Source of the DNA: Halarcobacter ebronensis
GTDB lineage: Bacteria > Campylobacterota > Campylobacteria > Campylobacterales > Arcobacteraceae
Direction: 5' to 3'
Assembly: GCF_013201825.1 (NCBI RefSeq)
Contig: NZ_CP053836.1
Coordinates: 2,666,001 to 2,730,000 of the forward strand
DNA: 64,000 nt
Shown here: positions 28,218 through 36,408 of the stretch, piece by piece
Position numbering within the stretch: position 1 is the stretch's first letter
How the letters are laid out: the number at the start of each line of letters is the position of its first letter
The notes under the pieces: generated by a model
What the model was told of the DNA's origin: nothing
Database searches by the model: none
What the model saw: the letters and a program-made list of their open reading frames with translations, nothing else
Made by a program: the position numbers and the translations under genes

Positions 28218-29382
28218 GATAGTATTTTTTACTATCTTTTGCCCTTTATTTCTTTTTTCACAAGAGAACAAAGTTGATGAAAAGATTCTCTCAGATGATA
28301 GGCTAAAACTATTTGATTATAGTAAAAAACAAAATGAAGAGAGTAGTAGTAAGTTAAGAAAAGATTGGATTAACCCTATTACTTTTTCATATGAAAAGAG
28401 TAAATCAGATACAAATGACACACTAAAAAGTGCCATTAATATAAGCCAGCCAATTTTTAAAAGTGGTGGGATTTACAGTGCTATAAAATATGCAAATGCA
28501 ACATTTGATTATACAAAATACGATATTGAACAGCAAAGAAAAGAGTTGATAAAAGAGGCAACAACAATGCTTTTTAATCTTCACATTTTGGATTTGAATA
28601 TCAAAAAAAATGAACTTTTGTTAAAAAATGCCCAAATTGATGTTTTTACAAAAAAAGAACAAGTATTAAATGGTTTTATAGATACTTCAACTTTAGATAA
28701 TGCTATTTTGGATGCAAACGTTATAAAAAACAATCTTGCAGATTTATATTATGAAAAAGATGAACTTGTAAACAATTTTGAAAATATTGCAAGTGGTGAA
28801 TATACAAGCTTTGAATTACCATTTTTAAACCTAGTTGATGAACAAAGTTTTTTAAAAAGGAACCTTGAGTTATCAAAAGCAAAAGCAAATGTTACTAAAA
28901 ATGACTATTTTAGTGATATGACTGTTGCAAAATATCTACCAACAGTTAGTTTTGAGGCAAACCATACCCAATATCACCAAGACAAAAAAGAGAAACTTTC
29001 AAATGAAAATATCTATAGTTATGGATTATCTGTATCTATGCCTTTTGATATAAGGGCTTTAAATGATATTGAAGTTGAAAAGATTAACTATTTAAGTTCA
29101 AAATTAAATCTAAAAAATTCAGAACTTGAAGAGAAAAACTACTATAAAACAAAACTCTCTAAACTTAAAATGTTGGAAAACAAAAAGAAAATTGCTCAAG
29201 ATGACTATAAACTATATGACTCTTTATTGCAAGTCATAGTTGAAGAAAAAAATGCAGAACTAAAAACACAAAGTGATGTTGATATTTTACAAAACTCTCA
29301 AAAAATAAAATCTATTGAATTAAAAATCTATGAATTAGAAAAACAAATAGAGCTTTTAGAACTCTATTCAAAAATCAGCTAA
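28195..29382 (+). CDS. TolC-family outer-membrane efflux protein
   Basis: The 395-residue protein has a signal peptide (AKIVFFTIFCPLFLFSQ) and two helical halves with strand-forming segments (PITFSYEKSK and TVSFEANHTQYH), as in outer-membrane efflux proteins. No membrane-fusion or pump gene is adjacent, so its partner must be encoded elsewhere. The start lies inside the argD end, and the argD-type terminator hairpin falls inside its signal-peptide codons. An 18-bp direct repeat brackets the gene (28202-28219 and 29367-29384). Confidence 0.8.
   Translation: MHFQKSAKIVFFTIFCPLFLFSQENKVDEKILSDDRLKLFDYSKKQNEESSSKLRKDWINPITFSYEKSKSDTNDTLKSAINISQPIFKSGGIYSAIKYANATFDYTKYDIEQQRKELIKEATTMLFNLHILDLNIKKNELLLKNAQIDVFTKKEQVLNGFIDTSTLDNAILDANVIKNNLADLYYEKDELVNNFENIASGEYTSFELPFLNLVDEQSFLKRNLELSKAKANVTKNDYFSDMTVAKYLPTVSFEANHTQYHQDKKEKLSNENIYSYGLSVSMPFDIRALNDIEVEKINYLSSKLNLKNSELEEKNYYKTKLSKLKMLENKKKIAQDDYKLYDSLLQVIVEEKNAELKTQSDVDILQNSQKIKSIELKIYELEKQIELLELYSKIS
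28202..28219 (+). repeat. 18-bp direct repeat, copy 1 (end of argD)
   Basis: TTCAAAAATCAGCTAAGA is identical to 29367-29384. It encodes the last residues SKIS and the stop of argD, and is followed by a hairpin (GATAGT/ACTATC) with TTTT. Confidence 0.9.
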
Positions 29383-29384
29383 GA
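29367..29384 (+). repeat. 18-bp direct repeat, copy 2 (end of the tolC-like gene)
   Basis: It is an exact copy of 28202-28219 and again encodes SKIS plus the stop codon. It also runs into a hairpin (29379-29404). Confidence 0.9.
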
Positions 29385-29404
29385 AGAGTTTTACTTCTTC
29401 TTAG
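29379..29404. terminator. Shared hairpin between the convergent tolC-like gene and pyk
   Basis: CTAAGAAG and CTTCTTAG pair over a 10-base loop. The stem overlaps both stop codons, so it may serve as a bidirectional terminator; U-tracts are short on both sides. Confidence 0.5.
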
Positions 29405-30842
29405 TTTCCGATAGATTAAGATAATACTCCATCTCTGAAGGAGTTAATATTTTAATTGTATTTGTACTTCCTGGTTGACCAACTGGATATCCAAAAGTTG
29501 CAATATATGTTGCTTCTTTATCTAAATACCCTCTAATTTCTAGATGTTTTAACATCACTTGAATCATTCTTGAAGCTCCTGCTTCTTTTATTTTTGCAAC
29601 AGGAACAACTCCCCAAAGTGCGCACATTGGATTTAAAACTCTTCTTTTGTGAGTAAATACAAAGATATTTGTTTTTGGTCTATATCTTGATATTTTCATA
29701 CCAGATAATCCTGAACTTGTAAGGGCAATAATCCCTTTTGCACCAATATCATCTGCAAGTTTTGTTGCAGTTGCTTGAATAACATCAAACTGATCATGAT
29801 AAGATAGTTTTTCATGTTTATCAAAAGGATAAATCTCTTCAGTTTTTGCAATAATGTTTGCCATAGTTTTTACTGTATTAACTGGATCAATACCAACAGC
29901 ACTCTCTTCACTTAACATAACAGCATCAGTACCATCTAAAACAGCATTTGCAACGTCTGAAATTTCTGCTCTTGTTGCTCTTTCATTGTGAGTCATAGAT
30001 AGAAGCATTTGAGTTGCAGTAATTACAGGGATACAAGCCTCATTTGCTTTTCTAATAAGTCTTTTTTGAATAGTAGGAACCTCATAATATGGCACTTCAA
30101 TTCCTAAATCTCCCCTTGCAACCATAAGTCCATCACTAGCTTCAATTATCTCATCAATATTCTCAACAGCATCAAATTTTTCAATTTTTGCTATTAGTTT
30201 CCCTTTATAGTTTCCTAATAGTTTTCTTGCATTTTGCATATCTTTTGCATTTTGAACAAATGAGATTGCAAAATAATCAACTTTATTTTTAACTCCCCAA
30301 GCAATATCATCTTTGTCTTTTTGAGTTATTACATCAATATCAATTACTGTATTTGGAAAATTTATACCTTTTTTTGAACTCAAAATTCCTTGATTTTCAA
30401 CAAGTGCTTTAATCTCTTTACCCACTTCAATAACTTTTGCTCTAATTGTTCCATCGTATAAATAGATATATTCATCAACTTTTACTTTATCTAATAGTTC
30501 TGGGTAATTTGTAGATACTATATATTTTTTATCTGCTACTTTGTGTCCTACTATTTCCTCTTTTACAAAAGTTATTTCATCACCTCTAAAAAGTTCAAAC
30601 TCCTCTTTTAAGTCTCCAATTCTAACTTTTGGACCTGAAATATCTTGTAAAACAGAGATTGTTGCATTTAAACTATCCATTGCGATTCTAATATTTTTTA
30701 ATGTTTCACTATGATATTCATGTGTTCCATGGGAAAAATTTAGTCGAAATACATTTGCTCCTGCTTTTATAAGCCCTTCTATCATCTCTATACTATTACT
30801 TGCTGGCCCTAAAGTCGCTATTATTTTTGTTTTTTTATTCAT
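29391..30842 (-). CDS. pyk: Pyruvate kinase
   Basis: It converts phosphoenolpyruvate and ADP to pyruvate and ATP. The 483-residue protein shows KIIATLGPASN, FRLNFSHGTHEYH, the catalytic-Lys region KLIAKIEKFDAVENID, MVARGDLGIEVP, and TATQMLLSMTHNERATRAEISDVANA-type active-site segments, plus a C-terminal regulatory domain. It is a single-gene unit, divergent from the OmpA-like lipoprotein. Confidence 0.97.
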   Translation of the reverse strand: MNKKTKIIATLGPASNSIEMIEGLIKAGANVFRLNFSHGTHEYHSETLKNIRIAMDSLNATISVLQDISGPKVRIGDLKEEFELFRGDEITFVKEEIVGHKVADKKYIVSTNYPELLDKVKVDEYIYLYDGTIRAKVIEVGKEIKALVENQGILSSKKGINFPNTVIDIDVITQKDKDDIAWGVKNKVDYFAISFVQNAKDMQNARKLLGNYKGKLIAKIEKFDAVENIDEIIEASDGLMVARGDLGIEVPYYEVPTIQKRLIRKANEACIPVITATQMLLSMTHNERATRAEISDVANAVLDGTDAVMLSEESAVGIDPVNTVKTMANIIAKTEEIYPFDKHEKLSYHDQFDVIQATATKLADDIGAKGIIALTSSGLSGMKISRYRPKTNIFVFTHKRRVLNPMCALWGVVPVAKIKEAGASRMIQVMLKHLEIRGYLDKEATYIATFGYPVGQPGSTNTIKILTPSEMEYYLNLSETKKK

Positions 30843-30951
30843 GGGCTTCTCTCCTTATTTGCTTAATGGTTTTTATTATACCTAAAAATATTCCACAATA
30901 AAGTTACAGTGGTGTTTAATAAAATTACACAATTCGTTAATATTACAGTTG

Positions 30952-30957
30952 TATAAT
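30952..30957 (+). promoter_or_regulatory. Probable -10 element for the OmpA-like lipoprotein
   Basis: TATAAT followed by TGC lies 25 bases before the ATG, and AAAGGAG sits between. The implied leader is very short. Confidence 0.5.
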
Positions 30958-30981
30958 TGCAAATATTAAAGGAGTTTTTTT

Positions 30982-31713
30982 ATGAAAAAAAATACAATGA
31001 AAAAAGCTACAGTAGTTTTATTAACTTCAACAATTCTATTTACAGGATGCGCACAAAAAGATCCTGAACGATATAATAACTATGAAAATACTCAAAAAGG
31101 TGTGGGAATAGGAGCCTTTTTAGGAGCACTTATTGGAGCAGTAGCAAGTGGGGGAAATCACGCAAAAGGAGCTGTAATAGGTGGCGTAGTTGGTGGTGCA
31201 CTTGGTGGAACTATTGGTTACTCTATGGATGAACAAGCTGGGCAAATAGCAAAAGAACTTGATGAAAAAGTTGATAATACTCCTCAAGCAGTGGTAAATC
31301 CAGATAATGATATAGTTATTTCAAATACCCAAAAGTACGTAAAAATCATGCTAAGAGATAAAATGGTATTTGATACAAACTCTTCAATCCCTACCCAAGA
31401 AGCTGCAAGAAAAATTGAAAAAATCTCTAATGTATTAACAAAATATCCAGATACAATAGTTCAAGTTGTAGGTTTTACAGATAGTAGAGGAACTTATGAA
31501 TATAACCAAAAACTATCAGAACAAAGAGCAAAAAGTGTTGGAGATATTTTTTATAACAATGGCATCCAAAATCAAATATATTCAAAAGGGTGTTCTTACA
31601 ACAAACCAATAGTTCCAAATAAAACAAAAGAGGATATGGCATTAAATAGAAGAGTGGAGATATATTTATATCCAAATACTGAATCAGTAATTGATACTTG
31701 CAGTAATCAATAA
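30982..31713 (+). CDS. OmpA-like lipoprotein with a glycine-zipper domain
   Basis: The 243-residue protein has a lipoprotein signal (TVVLLTSTILFTGCA, lipid Cys near 23), a glycine-zipper membrane-active segment at residues ~40-85 (GVGIGAFLGALIGAV and GGVVGGALGGTIGYS), and a C-terminal OmpA domain (~125-235) with VVGFTDSRGTYEYNQKLSEQRA and the late NRRVEIYL. It probably tethers the outer membrane to peptidoglycan. It is followed by a terminator at 31745. Confidence 0.92.
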   Translation: MKKNTMKKATVVLLTSTILFTGCAQKDPERYNNYENTQKGVGIGAFLGALIGAVASGGNHAKGAVIGGVVGGALGGTIGYSMDEQAGQIAKELDEKVDNTPQAVVNPDNDIVISNTQKYVKIMLRDKMVFDTNSSIPTQEAARKIEKISNVLTKYPDTIVQVVGFTDSRGTYEYNQKLSEQRAKSVGDIFYNNGIQNQIYSKGCSYNKPIVPNKTKEDMALNRRVEIYLYPNTESVIDTCSNQ

Positions 31714-31744
31714 AAAAGTTTTAGGAAATAAATTTAAGTTGATT

Positions 31745-31775
31745 AGCTATAGAATTGCCCACTGTAGCTTTTTTA
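31745..31775 (+). terminator. Terminator of the OmpA-like lipoprotein gene
   Basis: AGCTATAG and CTGTAGCT pair (one G-U) over a 9-base loop, then TTTTTTA. The homologous hairpin at 39228-39258 has a longer, perfect stem. Confidence 0.75.
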
Positions 31776-31831
31776 TCTCTTTTTATATTATAGAAAATAT
31801 ATTACAATCGATAAATAAGATTATATCTGAT

Positions 31832-31862
31832 ACGGTAAGGCTAGGAGAGAACCTTACCATAA
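31832..31862 (-). ncRNA. Porin 3'-UTR hairpin with a C/U-rich loop, copy A
   Basis: On the minus strand TATGGTAAGG pairs with CCTTACCGTA, using one U-G wobble, around a loop containing TTCTCTCC. It lies about 25 bases after the porin A stop. The same hairpin follows porin B. There is no U-tract, so it is not a standard terminator. Confidence 0.5.
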
Positions 31863-31885
31863 CAGAGTACATAAGTTTTTATTTT

Positions 31886-33043
31886 TTAAAATTTATATAC
31901 TAATTTTGCCCATAATTCTTTAAAATCACTTGCATCTAAATCATGATCTCTCTCTTCATAAACTAAAGAAGCTTTAAGACCTTTTAATGCACCATTAAAT
32001 TTATAATCTGCATATGCGATTTTAAAGTTTGCATCATAATTTGTTGCATAATCAATATCAATATATCTTGCACCAATTTTTAAACCTACATTTTGAAAAG
32101 TATAATTTAAATCAACTGCATAGTGATCTGATTCAGAATATGTCCCTGATTCGATTATTGCTGTAGTAAAGATTGTTGGTCTTGATCCGCCACCAACTAC
32201 ACCCCATTGTGCAGTTCCATCTCTAACTTCTGCATATGCAACATATGCATTTAGTCCACCTAGACCAATTCCAGCTTTTAAACCATAAAAGTCCGCATCT
32301 TTTGTAGCACTATCTTTGTAATCTGTGTCACCATATTGAACTGCTAAATTATAAGTAATATCATCATACTTATTTTTATAATTTGCCTCTAAATAATACA
32401 TGTCATGTGATAAATCAGCTTCACCGTAAGCAAAGGTTAATGTTGTATTTGGAATTGATTGATTTATAATACCTGTAGTATAGGCATAATCACCCTTTAA
32501 ATCTTTAAACTCAGCTATATCTCCAAAACCATCTGTTCTGTTTTGGAACTTATCAATATATGCCATAAAAAGTGTTGTATCTGGCACATCTTTACTTATT
32601 AATGTTGAACCTTCAAAAGATTGTTTAATAAGTCTTGAACTACTACTTTTCATTAAGGGCAAGGCTATGTATTGTCTACCAACTTTTAATGTAGTTTTAC
32701 TTAAGGTATAACTCAAATATGCTTGTGATAAAACTGCCCCATTACCATACATATCACTAGAAAATGCATTTTTTGCTTCATCATCTGCATTTACTGCATT
32801 AGAACTTTGAAATCCAAATCCTAGTTTAAATCCATAAAAGAAATTTGATTCATAATTTAAATCAATCCCTAAATTTAAAATGCTACCTTTTTTTGTGCCA
32901 TGCCCTATATCTCTATCAAAATAATAAGCATTTAATGCTCCATCATATTTACCAGTTGTTAAAGCCTCTTGCAAAGTATCTGATGCAAAACTTACAGTTC
33001 CCAGTGCAACTATTGCAATTAATGATAATTTTAATGTTTTCAT
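31886..33043 (-). CDS. Outer-membrane porin, copy A
   Basis: The 385-residue beta-barrel protein has a signal peptide (LSLIAIVALGTVSFASD), alternating amphipathic strands throughout and a C-terminal LWAKLVYKF ending in Phe, the usual outer-membrane insertion signal. It resembles the OprD-like/Campylobacterota porin group (YFDRDIGHGTKKGSILNLG). It is highly similar along its length to the porin at 39404. It is the last gene of the dsbL-dsbI-assT-porin set and could admit aryl sulfates to the periplasm, which is inference. Confidence 0.88.
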   Translation of the reverse strand: MKTLKLSLIAIVALGTVSFASDTLQEALTTGKYDGALNAYYFDRDIGHGTKKGSILNLGIDLNYESNFFYGFKLGFGFQSSNAVNADDEAKNAFSSDMYGNGAVLSQAYLSYTLSKTTLKVGRQYIALPLMKSSSSRLIKQSFEGSTLISKDVPDTTLFMAYIDKFQNRTDGFGDIAEFKDLKGDYAYTTGIINQSIPNTTLTFAYGEADLSHDMYYLEANYKNKYDDITYNLAVQYGDTDYKDSATKDADFYGLKAGIGLGGLNAYVAYAEVRDGTAQWGVVGGGSRPTIFTTAIIESGTYSESDHYAVDLNYTFQNVGLKIGARYIDIDYATNYDANFKIAYADYKFNGALKGLKASLVYEERDHDLDASDFKELWAKLVYKF

Positions 33044-33100
33044 AATGTATCCATTTAATTATTTTTCTAAAATAGGGATTAATTCCCTATTTTAAGTTGG

Positions 33101-34873
33101 TTATTTTCCAAATAATAAATCTGGTTTAACAATTCCTGTTCTATATCCAAACTCTTTTGCGCTTGAGTAATTAACTTTAATCTCATTAGCTAAATATGGT
33201 TTACCATTTTTATCTAATTTAATTTCATCAATAAAACCACCATTTGCTTTGTTGAATTTCATCAAATATGTATTAAGACTTGCAACATGAAATGAATCTT
33301 TTTCTTTATCATAATTAACATTTCCAGTTACAATAGAGAACCAATCAAATCCTCTATCTTTTCCATATTCCCAAAGTTGTTTAACAGTCATATTATTTTC
33401 ATCAATTTTATATGCAACTGCTCTTGAGTATTTATCTTCTACCATTGCAGGTTGTTCATTTCCTCTACCTTCACCATTATCAAATACAGTCAAATATCCT
33501 TTTCCTAATTCAGGATTTAAATAAGCTGTATGTTGAGTAAATGACCAGTCAAAATCTGTATTTTCGCAAGAGTTAGGTCCACATTCAAGTTTTTTCCCAT
33601 TTTTATCAACAGGAATTAATACTTTTTTAGCAAGTTCACCTTTCCATCCATTAAAAGAAGATAAAATCCATTTAACTTTTTTATCTCTTGTGATTTTTGC
33701 CATACCTTGGTGTCTTAAAGATACAACAATACTATCATCACTATCATTATAGTATACAGAGTTTGTATGTGCCCAGTTTCTTCCAGCACCTACACCAGGT
33801 ACATCTCCCCAAGGTGCACTATCATCAATTTCAGTATGTTTTGCATTTTCATCAACACTCATACAAACAGCTCTTTGATCTAATGCTTTTAATAAAACAT
33901 CTCTACCATTATCAAGAATTTTATTTAAATCCCATACATCAACAACTTGTCCTGTTTGATCAATTTCAATAATATGATCTTTTAAAGTATGTACAATTTT
34001 CCCATCTGGTCTTAAATAGTTTTGTTTACCAACACGAATAAATACATCACCGTTTGATGCTTCTACAATTTCATGAGCACCATCTGAAAATCCTCTTGGT
34101 AATCTTCTGTCATAAACTTTTCTTCCCATGATGTCATATCTCATATATCTTTGACCTTGCATAAAAAGAATATCTCCATTTTTTAGCTGTCTATAAGACA
34201 TACTGAAACCTAATTTATCTACATTCCAGCTATCTTTTTGAAATAATTTTGTTGTATCAAGATGCCATCTAATGTCACCATTTTGGTCAATAATCTCTGC
34301 TGTACTTGGATAAGAGAAAGGCATTGCTCCACCAGGTCTTCTCCAATTAATGTCAGGATGAAATTCATAATATATATTGTTTACAAAATATAATCTATCT
34401 TTAAACTCTTTTGATGATTTAACTGGAGTATATGTAGTTGTGTTATTTGTTCTATACTCACCTGGAAATGTAACAATTGGATTAATATAAAGTTTATATG
34501 TCTCTTTAATCTCTTTACCTTGATATTTATATGTTACATTAATTTTATTATTGTAATCAGCATATAGACCAAATACTGGAATCCCATCATGTGTTCTAAT
34601 TGCTTGTTGTGGAACTTTATACGAAAGAGCCGCTCCTCCGTTTTTAGGTTCTATTGAAACACTAACATCTGTAATTGCTTTTCCATTTAACCCAATAATA
34701 GCTGTTTGCGGAGCCATTTCATAAGGATTTGAGATAATAGCTCCCAATTGCCCTTGAGATTTTTCTGCATCAAAATACAGTCCATAATCTCCTTTAGCCA
34801 TACTAAAAGTTGGAGAAACGCTTACAACCATACTTGCAAGTACAAGACTTGAAACAATTTTTGAAATTTTCAT
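33101..34873 (-). CDS. assT: Periplasmic arylsulfate sulfotransferase
   Basis: AssT moves sulfate between phenolic compounds without PAPS, through a sulfo-histidine. The 590-residue protein has a signal peptide (VSSLVLASMVVSVSPTFSMA) and an Ig-like N-terminal domain, then a propeller. Residues matching the Escherichia coli active site are visible: His267 (GAHEIVEASNG), His369 (NWAHTNSVYY), Arg387 (VSLRHQG) and the catalytic His448 (SFTQHTAYL). Cys431 and Cys436 match the conserved disulfide pair, a target of DsbL. It lies 50 bases after dsbI. Confidence 0.92.
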   Translation of the reverse strand: MKISKIVSSLVLASMVVSVSPTFSMAKGDYGLYFDAEKSQGQLGAIISNPYEMAPQTAIIGLNGKAITDVSVSIEPKNGGAALSYKVPQQAIRTHDGIPVFGLYADYNNKINVTYKYQGKEIKETYKLYINPIVTFPGEYRTNNTTTYTPVKSSKEFKDRLYFVNNIYYEFHPDINWRRPGGAMPFSYPSTAEIIDQNGDIRWHLDTTKLFQKDSWNVDKLGFSMSYRQLKNGDILFMQGQRYMRYDIMGRKVYDRRLPRGFSDGAHEIVEASNGDVFIRVGKQNYLRPDGKIVHTLKDHIIEIDQTGQVVDVWDLNKILDNGRDVLLKALDQRAVCMSVDENAKHTEIDDSAPWGDVPGVGAGRNWAHTNSVYYNDSDDSIVVSLRHQGMAKITRDKKVKWILSSFNGWKGELAKKVLIPVDKNGKKLECGPNSCENTDFDWSFTQHTAYLNPELGKGYLTVFDNGEGRGNEQPAMVEDKYSRAVAYKIDENNMTVKQLWEYGKDRGFDWFSIVTGNVNYDKEKDSFHVASLNTYLMKFNKANGGFIDEIKLDKNGKPYLANEIKVNYSSAKEFGYRTGIVKPDLLFGK

Positions 34874-34923
34874 TTTTTATCCTTTGTTTTGTAATATTAT
34901 TTCTATAATCAAAATATAAATAA

Positions 34924-35619
34924 CTAATTTATATCTTCAATAGTTTGATTATTATCTTTTCTAAAAAGATCTCTAATAATCCAAGAGATACACATAGCAC
35001 CAAGTAAAATGAAACAAACAATAAAAGCAAAAAGACAAGCTTGAGCCATATTTACTAAATGCATAGATGGAATTAAATACCACCCCTCTGAATAAAAGTC
35101 TATTAACCATTGTTGTAAAGCACTAAACTCTACACCTTCTGGTGGAATTGGATTATCAAATCCACAAGCTCCAGTTGGTAAAAACCAATCAGGAAACCAA
35201 CTATCTAATGGCAATCCCAATGGAAAACTTGGCTCTGCTGAACATCCTTGCACACCAAATGGATCATCTCCATGTGCTGCATGGTGGATTGTATTTAGTT
35301 TAATGCTATACATAATCCCTTGGATAATTCCCCAAAAACCTAAGATATAACCTACTATTTTTAATACAATTTGAGAAGGTTTAATTGATGCAATAATCCC
35401 TCCAAAAACCATACAAAAAAATGCAAATCTTATATATACACATTGTTCACAAGGTGCCATATATACATAGTGTTGAAAAAGATTATGTGCAGTTAAAAGA
35501 AGCATCATCGCTGCTGCTGCCATAACTATCCACAAAAATCTTGCATCTTGCCATCTTGCAATGGTATTTATTGGAGAGGTTTTTAAATCTCTCCAAAAAT
35601 CTGTTATTTTACAATTCAT
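34924..35619 (-). CDS. dsbI: DsbI/DsbB-like disulfide-generating membrane protein
   Basis: The 231-residue protein has about five membrane helices. One Cys pair is in APCEQCVYIRF (CxxC at the first periplasmic loop). Further cysteines are in VQGCSAEP and TGACGFDNP, in the long second periplasmic loop. This fits DsbB/DsbI, which passes electrons from a DsbA-type oxidase to quinone. It lies 11 bases after dsbL and before assT, as in the assT-dsbL-dsbI locus of enterobacteria. It is larger than DsbB because of extended loops. Confidence 0.88.
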   Translation of the reverse strand: MNCKITDFWRDLKTSPINTIARWQDARFLWIVMAAAAMMLLLTAHNLFQHYVYMAPCEQCVYIRFAFFCMVFGGIIASIKPSQIVLKIVGYILGFWGIIQGIMYSIKLNTIHHAAHGDDPFGVQGCSAEPSFPLGLPLDSWFPDWFLPTGACGFDNPIPPEGVEFSALQQWLIDFYSEGWYLIPSMHLVNMAQACLFAFIVCFILLGAMCISWIIRDLFRKDNNQTIEDIN

Positions 35620-35630
35620 CTTTTATCTCC

Positions 35631-36290
35631 TTATTTTTTTAGAAGATATTCAACTAACTCAACCATATAATCTCTTGATTTTATAGCTTGTGTTTTTAGT
35701 AAATATTTACCATTTACTACAAATGCTGGAATCCCTTGGATTTTTGCAATTGGGTATGCAGGCTCCCATCTTTTTAGTAACTCTTGTACTTCTGGTGATG
35801 CAACTTCTTTCTCAAAATCTGCTTTACTTGAAATCCCTAAAATCTCAAATCCTGCTTTATAGAAATCATCTTCACCACTATCCCATCTTTGATTTTTATC
35901 ATGGTATGCTTTATAGTATGTAAATTTCATTTTTTTAAGTAATCCATGTTTATCAAACACACTTGTGATTCCTGCTTTTATATCTCTTGCACGTGCTACT
36001 GCCATTAGGTTTGAACCTTGTTGTCCATATTTACCTTTTGAATACAAATGCCATACTTCAAAGCTTGCCTCTGGTTTATCTTTAAGTACTTGTGTAATTA
36101 CTGGTTCTGTTACTGCTTTATCATATTTATAACAAAACGGACAAGTAAAACTAAATACTTTTACTATTGTGTTTTTTTCCACATTTAGAGGTTGATCTAA
36201 TTTAGTATAATTTACTCCCTCTTGAAAATCCGCTCCTAATAGTGCTACTGCTGTTATTAGCAATGCTCCTACTTTTCTTTTTAACATCAT
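35631..36290 (-). CDS. dsbL: DsbL/DsbA-like thiol oxidase
   Basis: The 219-residue periplasmic protein has a signal peptide (VGALLITAVALLGAD) and a thioredoxin fold with an inserted helical domain. Active site CPFC is at residues 50-53 (FSFTCPFCYKYDK) and the cis-Pro loop is IQGIPAFVVNG. Its context marks it as the dedicated oxidase of AssT. The TTTTACTCC complement supplies a GGAGT ribosome site before the double ATG. An eroded copy of its 5' end lies at 40985-41147. Confidence 0.9.
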   Translation of the reverse strand: MMLKRKVGALLITAVALLGADFQEGVNYTKLDQPLNVEKNTIVKVFSFTCPFCYKYDKAVTEPVITQVLKDKPEASFEVWHLYSKGKYGQQGSNLMAVARARDIKAGITSVFDKHGLLKKMKFTYYKAYHDKNQRWDSGEDDFYKAGFEILGISSKADFEKEVASPEVQELLKRWEPAYPIAKIQGIPAFVVNGKYLLKTQAIKSRDYMVELVEYLLKK

Positions 36291-36408
36291 TTTTTACTCC
36301 TTTTTTTCTATTATGATGAAAGTATAAACAAAAGGAGTAATAAATTTATCAAAAAAAGATATAAAAAAAATTTTTTCTTAAATTTTAATTTTAATTTTTG
36401 AAATAAAG

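Larger units (their letters stand above)
31725..36408 (-). repeat. Duplicated segment, complete copy (porin-assT-dsbI-dsbL)
   Basis: This 4.7-kb segment shares sequence end to end with 39205-41255. Matched landmarks are the AGCT-type terminator, the porin 3' hairpin, the whole porin gene, the assT 3' end, the dsbI 5' half, the dsbL 5' end and the dsbL leader. Boundaries are approximate, read by eye, and the right edge falls at the stop of the kinase gene. Confidence 0.8.

Noticed and set aside
31691-31903. A 70-codon plus-strand frame after the OmpA-like gene
   Set aside because: It starts inside the OmpA-like gene and runs through its terminator and the porin 3' hairpin. It has no ribosome site, and the same region in the duplicate copy is not kept open.
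33697-33972. Long plus-strand frames opposite assT, rho and other genes
   Set aside because: They lie wholly within well-supported genes on the other strand and have low-complexity translations rich in His, Leu and Tyr, typical of antisense shadows.
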